DNA from: Arthrobacter sp. P2b
GTDB taxonomy: Bacteria; Actinomycetota; Actinomycetes; Actinomycetales; Micrococcaceae
Reading direction: 5' to 3'
Length of the DNA stretch: 45,254 nt
NCBI RefSeq assembly: GCF_900168295.1
Contig: NZ_FVZL01000024.1
Location: 1 to 45,254, forward strand
In this document: piece by piece, positions 1 to 8,291 of the stretch
Position numbering within the stretch: position 1 is the stretch's first letter
Layout of the letters: the number at the start of each line of letters is the position of its first letter
Position numbers and translations under genes: made by a program
The notes under the pieces: model-generated
What the model was told of the DNA's origin: nothing
The model's database searches: none
The model's input: only the letters and a program-made list of their open reading frames with translations

Positions 1-56
1 GCCGAGCCGTCGATAATCATGGATGCGGAGTAGGCCACAATGCCTTCCTTCTGTGT

Positions 57-72
57 AGTCTGTCGACAGACT
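57..72. promoter_or_regulatory. Perfect 16-bp palindrome, GntR-type operator candidate
   Basis: The sequence AGTCTGTCGACAGACT reads identically on both strands. Its core, TGTAGTCTGTCGACAG (54-69), recurs exactly at 2252-2267 in the promoter region between the MHS transporter and the dehydrogenase gene. Short GTCGAC-centred palindromes are typical operators of GntR-family repressors (known for the family). The regulator itself is not recognisable in the window and may lie just left of it. Confidence 0.55.
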
Positions 73-84
73 TCAAGGCTAGAC

Positions 85-790
85 GCATCGACATCCATCG
101 GTCAATGCCGCGTCTCGCCCACGGCGGGAGGTGGGCGATCAGGACGTCGGCGGCTGTCACCAGGGCGACCCCACGGCCAGCAGGCGCACGGCTTCGGGCC
201 GGCTCAGCAGCCCCGGTGTCGTCTTGCTGCCCTTCAGTCGTCGTTCGGGCAGGGGAGCAAGGCGTGAGATGGAGACCACGAATGCGCCGAGAACGAGCAG
301 CCGCTGCGACGAAGGGGGGAGTCTGGCAGCCCTTGCAGGGCAACTGCAAGGACCGGGGCTGCTGCCTCGCCCACCGCCATGTAGGCCGAGGGCAGGCCGA
401 ACGCGCTCTCGAAACGTCCCTTCTCGGTGGTCCTTGTGATCCAGGCCTGGGCACCGAAGTGCGTGGCGATCCCCCCGACGCCGAGGACGCACTGGGAACC
501 AGCAGCGCCACGCCTTGCGCGCCGGCACCTATGACCGGCCCCTGCAATGAGGAGAGCGCCGCCGATGCGGGCAGCAGTCCCACGTACCGCAGCGATCCTG
601 CCGGGGTGCCGAGCGGGAGCGCGGTGAAGATGGGGACCACGGCGAAGGATGCCGCGACCAGCCCCACCTCGACCGGGACCAACCCCAGTTCGAGGGCCCA
701 GTAGGCGAGAGCGAGCCGCCCGGGGTTGATCGCTGCCTGCGTGAAGAGCGAGAGCAGAGCCGGGCGGTTCGCGAATGTCGCCGTCGAGCC
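85..790 (-). pseudogene. MFS transporter pseudogene, frameshifted and truncated
   Basis: The N-terminal half of a major facilitator transporter can be followed across three minus frames. It starts near 790 with ATFANRPALLSLF and reads through GLVAASFAVVPIFTALPLG to about 515. It continues in a second frame with FGLPSAYMAVGEAAAPVLA, and ends with RPEAVRLLAV and VALVTAADVLIAHLP in two further frame changes. That last segment looks like the first helix of the C-terminal half, so roughly the final five helices are missing. The relic lies directly downstream of the intact MHS transporter and reads the same way, with only 2-3 bp between the intact stop and the relic's conserved N-terminus. No start codon is evident. 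It cannot make a full transporter. Confidence 0.7.
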
Positions 791-792
791 GG

Positions 793-2163
793 TTACCCCG
801 CGATCCCGCGCGCCGCCTTGTCGAGTCGGGCCGCGCGCTCCGAGACCCCCGGGCTGGGCTTGGTGAGGGCGTCGACGTCATCGGACCGGTTCTGCGGCAG
901 GACCGCGGCGCCGACGATGCTAATGAGTGCTGTCAGCACGAGGTAGCCGGCGAAGAGCCACGGTGCGCCCGCCAGGACGGCGACCAGAGCGGTGCCGATT
1001 GCGGGCAGCGGCCCGCCGAACAGGGCTCCCGCGATCTGGTAGCCCATCGACAGACCCGTGTAGCGGACGGATGTGGGGAACAGCTCGGAGAAGAAGCTCG
1101 CTTGGGGACCGAACACCGCCGCATGCGCGATGCTAAGGACGAGGATGAGCGCCAGGACGAGCAGGCCGAACGATCCGGTGTTGACCAGCAGGAAGAACGG
1201 GAAAGCCAGGATCGCCAATCCGATGAGACCACCGATGTAGACGGGTTTGCGCCCGACTCGATCGGACAGCGCCGCGAACAGGGGGATGGTGAAGATCTCA
1301 AGGGCGGCCGCTATCGCGACGGCGGCGAGAGCCTGCTGGCTGGTGTAGGAGCCCGTTCCGGTCGCGTAGGCGATGATGAACGTCGCACTGAGGTAGAAGA
1401 ACGAGTTCGGGGCGATGTGTGCGAGCATGAGCAGGACGATGCGCCCCTTGTAGTTCCTCAGCACCTCCACCGCGGGGATCCGCTTCGGGTCATCCTCGGA
1501 TCCGGCGACCTGCTGGAACGTCCTGCTCTCCTCGATACGCAGGCGGACGAAGAGGCCCACGCCCACCAGCACGGCGCTCAGCAGGAACGGCACCCGCCAT
1601 CCCCACTCCAGGAAGGCCGCCTGGGGCAGGCTCGCGACGACGAAGAATGCTCCAGTGCCCAGCACGAGTCCTGCGGGTATGCCCGCCTGGGGCATGCTCG
1701 CCCACAGTCCTCGGCGACCTTTCGGGGCGGTCTCCAATGCCATGACGACCGAGCCGCCGTACTCCCCTCCGACCGCGAGTCCCTGCGCGATCCTGGCCAG
1801 GAGAAGGAGGATCGAGGCGGCGACTCCGATCTGCCCGTAGGTAGGCAGGAGTCCGATGGCGAACGTGGCGATACCCATCACGAGCATCGTGATGACTAAC
1901 ATCCGCTTCCGACCGAGCCGGTCTCCGAAGTGGCCGGCGATCAGGCCCCCGATCGGCCGGGCGAGCCAGCCGATGGCGAACGTGACGAAGGCGAGGATCG
2001 TGCCCACGGCGGCGTCGAACTCAGGAAAAAACACCTTGTTGAGCACTAGGGCGGCCGCAGTGCCGTAGATGAAGAAGTCATACCACTCGACGGCGCTGCC
2101 GATGAACGTGGCAACGCTAACCCGACGGGCTTGAGCCTGTGGTGAAGAAACTGGTCCGGACAT
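793..2163 (-). CDS. MHS-family MFS metabolite:H+ symporter
   Basis: A 456-residue inner-membrane transporter with about twelve hydrophobic segments. The family signature EWYDFFIYG is near residues 25-33, the loop 2-3 motif GHFGDRLGRKRM near 72-83 and AQGLAVGGEYGGS near 115. A second GRKP-type motif in the C-terminal half fits the MFS internal duplication. These are hallmarks of the metabolite:H+ symporter group (ShiA, ProP, KgtP relatives), which import organic acids or betaines. The start is ATG 2163, preceded by AAAGGAG; the longer reading to 2274 has no comparable site. It is divergent from the 3-hydroxyisobutyrate-dehydrogenase-like gene and shares a promoter region containing a GTCGAC palindrome. 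Import of a small carboxylic acid used by that dehydrogenase and the PrpF relic is plausible, but the substrate is unknown. Confidence 0.9.
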   Translation of the reverse strand: MSGPVSSPQAQARRVSVATFIGSAVEWYDFFIYGTAAALVLNKVFFPEFDAAVGTILAFVTFAIGWLARPIGGLIAGHFGDRLGRKRMLVITMLVMGIATFAIGLLPTYGQIGVAASILLLLARIAQGLAVGGEYGGSVVMALETAPKGRRGLWASMPQAGIPAGLVLGTGAFFVVASLPQAAFLEWGWRVPFLLSAVLVGVGLFVRLRIEESRTFQQVAGSEDDPKRIPAVEVLRNYKGRIVLLMLAHIAPNSFFYLSATFIIAYATGTGSYTSQQALAAVAIAAALEIFTIPLFAALSDRVGRKPVYIGGLIGLAILAFPFFLLVNTGSFGLLVLALILVLSIAHAAVFGPQASFFSELFPTSVRYTGLSMGYQIAGALFGGPLPAIGTALVAVLAGAPWLFAGYLVLTALISIVGAAVLPQNRSDDVDALTKPSPGVSERAARLDKAARGIAG

Positions 2164-2251
2164 GTTCGCTCCTTTGCGATTTCGTGGCGGCTGTCGGTCA
2201 CAACAGATAGATGACTTCAAGATCAACCTTAGGCCGCTGAGATCAAGATAC

Positions 2252-2298
2252 TGTAGTCTGTCGACAGGCGGCAAGGGTAATCTAGTAGATGACTAGAA
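2252..2298. promoter_or_regulatory. Shared divergent promoter with second GTCGAC palindrome
   Basis: TGTAGTCTGTCGACAG at 2252-2267 is an exact copy of the sequence at 54-69; its central 10 bp CTGTCGACAG is palindromic. A second dyad, CTAGT-AGATG-ACTAG, lies at about 2283-2297, immediately before the ribosome site of the plus-strand gene. The transporter start (2163) and the dehydrogenase start (2308) face away from this interval, so one repressor could control both. Confidence 0.55.
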
Positions 2299-2307
2299 AG
2301 GATGGTT

Positions 2308-3219
2308 ATGACAGACGAGCTAGAAGTGGGCTTCATCGGTCTCGGCGTGATGGGAGGTCCTCAGAGCGCGAACCTCATCACGAAGAGCGGCCGCACGGTG
2401 CGGGTACTCGATCTCGACGTCGAGGCGGTCGAACGAGCCGTTCAGCTCGGAGCGAGACGGGCAGACTCCGTCGCGGAGCTCGCTGCGTCGTGTGACGTCA
2501 TCTTCCTCTCGCTGCCCAGCGGAGCTCATGTCGAGCGGGTCGTGCGCCAGGACGGTGGGATCCTCGAGCGGGGCCGAGAGGGCACCGTCGTCGTCGATCT
2601 CTCGACGTCGCCGGCGACTCTGGCCGGTGAGCTCGCCCCGGATCTCGCCGAACGCGGTCTCGACTTCATCGACGCGCCGGTCAGCAGGACCCGTGAAGCT
2701 GCGATCGCCGGGACGTTGAGCATCACGGCCGGGGGGCCGGTGACCTCGTTCCGGCGAGTCGAGCCGCTCCTGCGATGCATGGCCTCGGATATCATGCACT
2801 GCGGCGGTCACGGCGCCGGCGCACTGGTGAAGCTGGCGAACAACCTGGTCGTCTTCGAGACGGTCGTCGCGATCTCCGAGGCACTCGCTCTCATCCGCCG
2901 CAGCGGTCTGGCTGAGGTGGCGGTCGCATTCGAAGCGCTCGCGCAAGGATCGGCGGGGAGCTTCGCGCTCGAGCATCACGGTCGAGACGCTCTCCTGCCG
3001 GATGAGCACGAGGAAGGACGCTTCTCGGCGGCGTACATGCTCAAGGACGTAGGTTACAGCCTCGATCTCGCCGATCGCCTCGGCCTCGACCTCCCTTCGG
3101 CGAAGGTGGCCTACGAGCTGCTGGAACGCACGATCGACGCCGGAGCGGCAAATCGGTACCACACTGCGGTCAGTCACGTGATCGACCCCGCCCTCGGCGA
3201 GTGGGAGCGCGACGCATAA
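2308..3219 (+). CDS. 3-hydroxyisobutyrate dehydrogenase-like NAD(P) oxidoreductase
   Basis: A 303-residue member of the beta-hydroxyacid dehydrogenase family (3-hydroxyisobutyrate, tartronate semialdehyde and 6-phosphogluconate dehydrogenase relatives). The N-terminal Rossmann motif GFIGLGVMGGP is at residues 8-18. The substrate loop reads DAPVSRTREAAIAGTL at about 122-137; the usual DAPVSGG is changed to DAPVSRT. The catalytic lysine is K175 in GALVKLANNL. The reaction would be reversible NAD(P)-dependent oxidation of a 2- or 3-hydroxyacid to its semialdehyde or oxoacid. AAAGGA at 2297-2302 suits ATG 2308 better than the upstream in-frame ATG 2302. It is divergent from an organic-acid transporter and followed by a PrpF relic. 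Exact substrate is unknown. Confidence 0.88.
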   Translation: MTDELEVGFIGLGVMGGPQSANLITKSGRTVRVLDLDVEAVERAVQLGARRADSVAELAASCDVIFLSLPSGAHVERVVRQDGGILERGREGTVVVDLSTSPATLAGELAPDLAERGLDFIDAPVSRTREAAIAGTLSITAGGPVTSFRRVEPLLRCMASDIMHCGGHGAGALVKLANNLVVFETVVAISEALALIRRSGLAEVAVAFEALAQGSAGSFALEHHGRDALLPDEHEEGRFSAAYMLKDVGYSLDLADRLGLDLPSAKVAYELLERTIDAGAANRYHTAVSHVIDPALGEWERDA

Positions 3220-3220
3220 G

Positions 3221-3690
3221 TCGACGCGTCCCGTTCGCTCTCATCGGGGTGGGACGAGCAGAGGGGTGTTCCTGCACGCGAGAGACATCCCGGAGACCCG
3301 GGCCGCCCGCGACGCCGTCCTGCTGGCGCTGCTGGGCAGCCCCGATCCTCTGCAGTTCGACGGGCTCGGCGGCACCTACTCGAGCACCTCTAAGGCCGTC
3401 ATCGTCGAGGAACGCGGCGGCACTGTCCACTACCGCTTCGCCCAGGTCGGCGTCGACGAAGCGATTGTCGATTACAGCGTCAACTGCGGCAACCTCAAGA
3501 CCGCCGTTGCACCGTTCGCGGTCGACGAGCGTCTCGTCGCCCCGGGTGACGGCCTGCGACACGTCAGGCTGCACAACGCCAATACGGGCGTCGCCATCAA
3601 GGCCGAGCTTGAGATCCAGGACGGACGGGCGCGTGTCGTCGGCGACCACGCCATCCCCGGGGTCCCGGGTTCCGGTGTACCCATCCTGAC
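3221..3690 (+). pseudogene. PrpF-family isomerase pseudogene, no start and truncated
   Basis: PrpF and related enzymes isomerise short unsaturated di- or tricarboxylates such as aconitates and oxalomesaconate. Family hallmarks are present in one frame: RGGTSRGVFLH (from 3245), DGLGGTYSSTSKAVIV, VDYSVNCGNL and VAPFAVDERLV. Homology stops around 3690 after NTGVAIKAELEIQDG and PGSGVPI, about 155-165 residues, whereas the family is usually about 350-400 residues. The frame carries no ATG, GTG or TTG start between the upstream in-frame stop (3179) and the conserved RGGTS motif. The first GTG (3266) lies inside the motif. The gene is therefore broken at both ends. It directly follows the dehydrogenase stop, so the two probably formed an operon. 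Confidence 0.75.
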
Positions 3691-4314
3691 CAGATACTGG
3701 ATCCTGCCCCCAAGACGTGCCGGTAGAGGGTGTGGCAAACGGGGCCCACCACGGGAAAAGTCGCGATCACTTACCATTTGTCCGGTCGACCCCGGAAGTT
3801 ACTGGGTAGCGCAACGGGATGCCAGCCAACGACCGTTCCCGTCCCCGATGGACGTCATCCCCGTTATGGCCGAACCGGCTGATTTTGCACCCCGCTTGCC
3901 GTTTAGGGCGACAAAAGGTGCTGCCAAGCGTTAGAGAATCTCTTCGTGGTTGCTGGAATTGAGTTCATGTCGTCGAAGACAAGTGGGTCCGTGGCCTGCT
4001 GGGATGAGTTTGTCTAGGAATCAACCCGGAATAGGACCACAAGCCTTTGAACGCGCTGCCGGCAGGTCGTCGTTTGAAACCAGGCAGCCGCCGGGCTGCT
4101 CGAACTGCGGAGTCATCTCCTCCGGCGGAAGGAACGCCGCTTCCGGGGACTCAAGAATATTCCTCTAGCCGGGCCCGTGCAGTTGCAGTGGTTCAAGTAC
4201 CGCTTGTATAGGACCATCACCGATGGAAAGCTGGCCCGGTGAAGGAGCGGTACCGGGTCCATTAGCACCTGGTTCAGGCCGCCCTAGGAGACCGCTGAAC
4301 AATTTGCGTGGGTA
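3691..4314. other. Unassigned DNA after PrpF truncation
   Basis: No gene that I recognise. Homology to PrpF ends abruptly at about 3690 and the open frames beyond it are short, of mixed codon use and without ribosome sites. The stretch probably contains the recombination junction that truncated PrpF and the left flank of the IS1182-like relic. I could not define terminal repeats. Confidence 0.5.
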
Positions 4315-4720
4315 ATGCCGGAGGTTCAAGGCGTGCCTGCTGGACTTGCCGGGCCGGTGGGTAAGGCTCTTATGCAAGGACGTGAGCGGGAACAGCGGAC
4401 GCTGTCGGATGTCGAGGCGCTGGCCGGGGGAGCTGTTGGCTCCGGGCAGCGTTTTCGCGTTCCTGGCTGGACACGGGGGCAGGTTGTTCCCGGATTCGAT
4501 GATGGAGGCATGTTCGGTTCGGGGCGGGCCCGCCTTGGGTGCCGGCGCCGGTGATCGGCTCGGTGCTGGTGCTGCAGGCCCTGAACGGGGTCTCGGACCG
4601 GGAGAGACGGCCGACGCGTAGACCTACGGCCTGCGGTGGAAGGCGGCCTGCGGGTAGGCACTGACAGACACGGCCTTCCACCCGATCACGCTGTGGCGAA
4701 ATACGATGCCTAGTTCTGGC
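4315..4720 (+). pseudogene. IS1182-family transposase remnant (N-terminal part)
   Basis: Pieces of an actinobacterial IS1182-type transposase occur in order but in shifting frames: LLDLPGRWVRLL-like, LAPGSVFAFLAGH followed by GRLFPDSMM (about 4430-4510), APVIGSVLVLQALNGVSD (about 4540-4595), then TYGLRWKAACG and LTDTAFHPITL (about 4620-4690). These match the conserved N-terminal region of the family. Several frameshifts, internal stops and loss of the catalytic C-terminal region make it inactive. Whether terminal repeats survive could not be established. Confidence 0.7.
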
Positions 4721-5088
4721 TCCGGGCGGCGCGCTGAACCTCAATCGCCTCGTCAGCCTCGGACTGACCGTCCGGAACGGCGCCTGGTAATCGCATTGCC
4801 CCGTGGGGGCGGCCGCGCCCTTCGGACACCGCCGGCAAGGGAGCCCGGCCTCTGCGGCCGTACTCGTAAGGGGCCGGCGGCCGGAAACCGTCCGTCCCGC
4901 CCAGCCCCGAAACGACGAAGCGGGCCCGCCGGACGCCCAGACACCCGGACCCGCCCCTCAAGCAGCCATTGGTTCAGCCCACACCTAGACATCCATGCCG
5001 ATGAACTCGGCTTTCGGGTACCGAGCGTCCTCGCCTGGCAAGGACATGGAGTTTTGCGTCTCAGTGGCAGCAATGGGCACTGCTGATG
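4721..5088. other. Unassigned GC-rich spacer
   Basis: No recognisable gene. The sequence is very GC-rich between about 4790 and 4970 and has overlapping open frames on both strands with no family signature, as expected of non-coding or eroded DNA in a high-GC genome. It separates the IS1182 relic from the convergently reading nitroreductase gene. Confidence 0.5.
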
Positions 5089-5775
5089 TCAAACGCATGG
5101 GTCGTCATGGAACACAACACTGTGCTCATAAGGCACTTTGTCCAGGTCAAGGCTCTTCAAGGGTGATACTGGGTCTGCGGTGCCAAACGCAATGCCGAAC
5201 AGGAGCTTAAGGTCACCAGGGACGCCGAGGGACTCGCGAACGGTGTCGGCATAGAAGCTGATGATTGCCTGCGGGATCCCGTGGAAGCCGCGGGCGGTCA
5301 GCGACAGGAGGAAATTCTGGGCATACATACCGACGTCCCCCGCGGCGCGCACTCCATCGCCGAGCATTGGCATGAAGAGGAGCGCGGCATGTGGAGCGCC
5401 AAAGAATCGCAGGTTCTCCCTGGTGATTTCGGCTCGGCCTTCGTGATCGGATCGGTCGATACCACGTACGCCGTGATGCACTGCGGCGTGCTGTTGGGCC
5501 CGTTGGCGGTGAACGCCCTCGCCGTAGTCGAGCATGAAGTCGAGGGACCGCCGGCCGTCCTTATTCGCTGCGAGTAGGTTGTCGCTAAGAGTATCGCGCG
5601 CCTTTCCCGACACTACATGCACGACCCACGGCTGGGTATTGCTGTTTGAGGGCGCTAATTGTGCATCCTGCAGAACACCCCTGATAGTCGCCGGGTCTAG
5701 CGGGGTGGGCAGAAAAGCCCGGGGAGAGCGGCGAGATCTCATGAGATCCGTGAGCGCTGATGGTTTGGTTGACAT
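5089..5775 (-). CDS. Nitroreductase-family FMN oxidoreductase
   Basis: A 228-residue flavoprotein of the nitroreductase superfamily. The N-terminal MRSRRSPRAF motif (FMN phosphate binding) is followed by LAPSNSNTQPWVVHVV, the standard SxxNxQPW block. A C-terminal LLFGIAFG with downstream VPYEHSVVFHD resembles the usual C-terminal fold element. FGAPHAALLFMP and GDVGMYAQNFLL are also family-typical. Such enzymes transfer electrons from NAD(P)H to nitro groups, quinones or enones. ATG 5775 follows GAGAGG on the minus strand; an upstream start at 5850 lacks support. The decayed MBL hydrolase and the SDR gene lie upstream in the same direction, so it may once have been the distal gene of a TetR-controlled operon. 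The biological substrate is unknown. Confidence 0.85.
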   Translation of the reverse strand: MSTKPSALTDLMRSRRSPRAFLPTPLDPATIRGVLQDAQLAPSNSNTQPWVVHVVSGKARDTLSDNLLAANKDGRRSLDFMLDYGEGVHRQRAQQHAAVHHGVRGIDRSDHEGRAEITRENLRFFGAPHAALLFMPMLGDGVRAAGDVGMYAQNFLLSLTARGFHGIPQAIISFYADTVRESLGVPGDLKLLFGIAFGTADPVSPLKSLDLDKVPYEHSVVFHDDPCV

Positions 5776-5860
5776 GAAGACCTCTCGTTGGAGCTCCCTG
5801 ATCCATTCCAGCCAGGAACGGGCGGGTTTCGTTTTCCGATGGCGATTCATGCCCCGGATG

Positions 5861-6127
5861 CCCGGGCCAGATCAGCGGCGAGGCCAATGTGGTCCGGGTG
5901 GTGGTGGGTGAGCACAATTCCGGTAACGGAACGCTGCCTCGAACCCGGCTAGGTGCAGGACGTGCCGAAGGTGGCTGGGGGCCGGTCGCGCTGCGCCGCC
6001 CCGGATCGACGAGGTTGACGCCGCCGCTTCCGGTGATGAGGCAGGGAAGCGTGTAACGCATAGGGTTACCAGGGAACGGTACCGGAATTGAGCAGATGGG
6101 CTCCCGTACCTGTTCCCCACGCGGCAA
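5861..6127 (-). pseudogene. MBL-fold hydrolase pseudogene, paralogue of 24317-25369
   Basis: The opening segment reads ICSIPVPFPGNPMRYTL and continues to NLVDPG, closely matching residues 33-64 of the intact MBL hydrolase at 24317-25369 (VWSIPVPFPDNPMRYTL, LIDPG). The frame then changes. HLRHVLHLAGFEAA appears in a second frame, and SVTGIVLTHHHPDHIGLAA, containing the HxHxDH zinc motif, in a third (about 5875-5935), ending at a TGA. The remaining two thirds of the domain are absent. This is a decayed, truncated second copy of the same family between the nitroreductase and SDR genes. Confidence 0.75.
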
Positions 6128-6180
6128 ACGGTCGGGTTTCCCTGCGTGCTGCTACAGCGTGCCCGTTACCGAAATCGGTG

Positions 6181-7101
6181 TCATTTTCCGGCTATTTGCG
6201 AGGCGAAGATGCTGCTCGGCAGCCCTTCCGCCAGCGGTCGGAAATTGGATTCGATGGCCTGTCCGAGGTCCTCAACGGACCAGGGCTTGTTGCCTTCAAA
6301 GGTGCTGATTTCCTCCGGGTTGGCGTAGAGGCCGACTTGGTAGCCCTGGGCCGAAACGACGCGTCCGGTCAACCACTGGGACTCGTCACTGGCCAGGTAG
6401 AGGGCCACGGTGGCGATGTTGTCGGGGGAACCTTCATTGGTTTCCTCCTGGATGGTGCCGATCTTCTTGTCGTCTGGAATAGTGGCGGTGAGCCGGGTGG
6501 CCGCTCCGGGGGCGATGGCGTTGGCGGTGACACCATAACGGGACAGCCCTTGGGCCAGGGAATAGGTAAGCCCGACGATACCCATTTTCGCGGCACCATA
6601 ATTTGGCTGCCCGGGCGATCCCTGAAGTCCGGAAACGGAAGTGAAATTGATGATGCGGTAGTTGGCGTCCGGGTTCCGCTGTTCCCGGAAATAGGCCGAC
6701 GCGGGCCGGATGGTGCTGTAATGGCCCTTGAGGTGGACACGGATAACTGCGTCCCAGTCGGCTTCGCTGAGGTTGAAGATCATCCTGTCCCTTAGGATTC
6801 CGGCGACGTTGACGACAATGTCGAGTTTTCCAAACCGTTGGATGGCTATTTTTACCAGGCGTTCGCCGGTCGTGACGTCGGCGATGTCCCCGCCGTCGGC
6901 GATGGCCTGTCCGCCGGCTGCGGTGATCTCCCGGACGATGTCCTGAGCTGGGCCTTCATCCCCGCCCTGGCCGTCCGTTCCGGTGCCGAGATCATTGATA
7001 ACCAGGGAGGCGCCGTGCTTTGCGAATAGCCGGGAAATCGAGGCCCCGATGCCCCGTCCACCGCCGGTTATGATGGCGACTTTGCCTTCTAGTGTTTTCA
7101 T
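6181..7101 (-). CDS. SDR dehydrogenase, MFE-2 (3R)-hydroxyacyl-CoA type
   Basis: A 306-residue short-chain dehydrogenase. The cofactor motif TGGGRGIG is at residues 12-19, the structural NVAG motif at 98-101, and the catalytic Ser155/157, Tyr168 and Lys172 lie in the SVSG...YGAAK block. The early NDLGTGTDGQGGDEGPAQ insert and AGILRDRMIFNLSEADWD resemble the dehydrogenase domain of peroxisomal multifunctional enzyme 2 (HSD17B4), which oxidises (3R)-hydroxyacyl-CoA. ATG 7101 is preceded by AGGAGA. A perfect inverted repeat at 7284-7306, matching one in the TetR promoter, lies 183 bp upstream and probably controls it. With the hydratase-2 gene at 11548 it could complete an R-specific beta-oxidation pair; that pairing is inference. 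Confidence 0.87.
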   Translation of the reverse strand: MKTLEGKVAIITGGGRGIGASISRLFAKHGASLVINDLGTGTDGQGGDEGPAQDIVREITAAGGQAIADGGDIADVTTGERLVKIAIQRFGKLDIVVNVAGILRDRMIFNLSEADWDAVIRVHLKGHYSTIRPASAYFREQRNPDANYRIINFTSVSGLQGSPGQPNYGAAKMGIVGLTYSLAQGLSRYGVTANAIAPGAATRLTATIPDDKKIGTIQEETNEGSPDNIATVALYLASDESQWLTGRVVSAQGYQVGLYANPEEISTFEGNKPWSVEDLGQAIESNFRPLAEGLPSSIFASQIAGK

Positions 7102-7283
7102 AGCAATTCTCCTGTTTCTTATACCGCGGATAAGTACGCGGTTGGCGTGGACGGGCTGATGTCCGCTGTCAGGGCACAGGCGCTGTGAAAATGTCGCCGG
7201 CGGTTTCAGCGGTCAGTTGGCCCGCAGGCGTGCGGGTGAAGTCGTTGAGGAATTCGGTCTACTCGGGTCGCTTGCAGCGACAC

Positions 7284-7306
7284 TAACAGACGAATATCGT
7301 CTGTTA
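7284..7306. promoter_or_regulatory. TetR operator candidate O1 (SDR promoter)
   Basis: A perfect inverted repeat with 10-bp arms TAACAGACGA and TCGTCTGTTA separated by ATA. The half-site ACAGACGA also occurs in the second dyad at 8034-8060, giving a shared pattern of ACAGAC, seven bases and GTCTGT. It sits between the TetR gene's 3' end and the SDR start, on the minus-strand promoter side of the SDR gene. Confidence 0.75.
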
Positions 7307-7355
7307 AGCGAGCTTAAGGTGAGCAGGCCGCGCTGTCAAGGGAAATTTCTTGGAT

Positions 7356-7970
7356 TCAGCTCTCCGCGGCCTTCAGTGCCAGTCGAACAACCCGGCGGGA
7401 AAATTCCCGGCGGTCATCCATCAGTCGGCTTGCCTTGTCACTAGGTGTCAGGAGAAAGCGGTTGATGATCGGGCCGCGGATGGCATCAAACAACAGCCCG
7501 GCCGATGTGCCGACGGGCAGCTGCCCGCGTGTCACGGCACGCGCAATGCATTCACGTGCATCCTGCATCCAGTCCGCCCTGATGGGATCCATGGCCGGAT
7601 CCAAAATCTCGGGATAAATCTTTGCCTCGATCTGCAGGCGTAGTTCCGCGATGCCGCGAGCCGAATGCAGGTTGACGATGAGTCCCTCGGCCATCTGCTC
7701 AAGATCAGTCACCACATCGCCGGTATCTCTTATACCGGGCTGGTTCCGGTAAATCGTGCGCATCGCGCTGGTAAGCAGGTCCTGCTTGCTGGTCCAGCGG
7801 CGGTATAGGGCGGCCTTGCCAACCTGGGCGCGCGAGGCCACCGCGTCGATCGTGAATCCGCCCCAGCCAACTTCCGAATAGACCTCAATGGCAGCCCTGC
7901 TGACACGGTCCTCAATGCTCGGATCTGCGGGGCGCCCCCGCTGAGCCTCCGCCTGGGTCTTAGTTGCCAC
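7356..7970 (-). CDS. TetR-family transcriptional repressor
   Basis: A 204-residue regulator with an N-terminal helix-turn-helix (FTIDAVASRAQVGKAALYRR, residues about 39-58) and a helical ligand domain whose end, AGLLFDAIRGPIINRFLL, resembles the TetR C-terminal region found in AcrR-like proteins. GTG 7970 is preceded by AGAGG with good spacing; there is no ATG option nearby. The gene is divergent from the DUF35/thiolase-like operon and upstream of the SDR gene. Two matching inverted repeats, 64 bp upstream of its own start and in front of the SDR gene, suggest autoregulation and control of both flanking units. An acyl-CoA or related metabolite as inducer would fit the neighbours but is not shown. 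Confidence 0.9.
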   Translation of the reverse strand: MATKTQAEAQRGRPADPSIEDRVSRAAIEVYSEVGWGGFTIDAVASRAQVGKAALYRRWTSKQDLLTSAMRTIYRNQPGIRDTGDVVTDLEQMAEGLIVNLHSARGIAELRLQIEAKIYPEILDPAMDPIRADWMQDARECIARAVTRGQLPVGTSAGLLFDAIRGPIINRFLLTPSDKASRLMDDRREFSRRVVRLALKAAES

Positions 7971-8033
7971 TGAAAACCTCTTTCGGTGAGGGCTTGACTT
8001 CCCCCACAGAGTCTCCCATAATTTTCGTAACTA

Positions 8034-8060
8034 ATATACAGACGATTGTTGTCTGTATAT
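8034..8060. promoter_or_regulatory. TetR operator candidate O2 (divergent promoter)
   Basis: Perfect arms ATATACAGAC (8034-8043) and GTCTGTATAT (8051-8060) flank GATTGTT. Aligning centres with the 7284-7306 repeat, the common core is ACAGAC, seven bases, GTCTGT. It lies between the divergent TetR (start 7970) and DUF35 (start 8292) genes, where a bound repressor would overlap both promoters. Confidence 0.8.
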
Positions 8061-8291
8061 CTATCGATCTTCCCGCCCCCTGTTGCATTGGCTAAGTCTC
8101 TGTCTTCCATCGGAGTACTTCGACTTTCGCCATCCGACGGCTCCGTGGCGACCCTTCTGAAAGGGACATCCCATGGCCGAAAGCCGCACCCTTCACACAG
8201 CGCCGCCCTGGAAGTGCACGCAGCATCCATCCCACACCAGCCATCGGCAGTTCCGCCGCAGGCCAGGACAGTGCTGATTAAGGAGAAAGCC

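Noticed and set aside
775..1899. Long plus-strand open frame (374 codons) opposite the MHS transporter
   Set aside because: It is the antisense shadow of a GC-rich membrane protein gene, rich in Arg, Glu and Gln, with no ribosome site or family signature.
8173..8277. 34-codon frame starting at ATG 8173 in the leader of the DUF35 gene, rich in His and Cys
   Set aside because: GAAAGGG precedes it, but the composition looks like a translated leader by chance and no attenuation structure was found; kept only as a possibility.
8046..8291. Extended start of the DUF35 protein at 8046
   Set aside because: It would translate the TetR operator and promoter region; ATG 8292 has the AAGGAG site.
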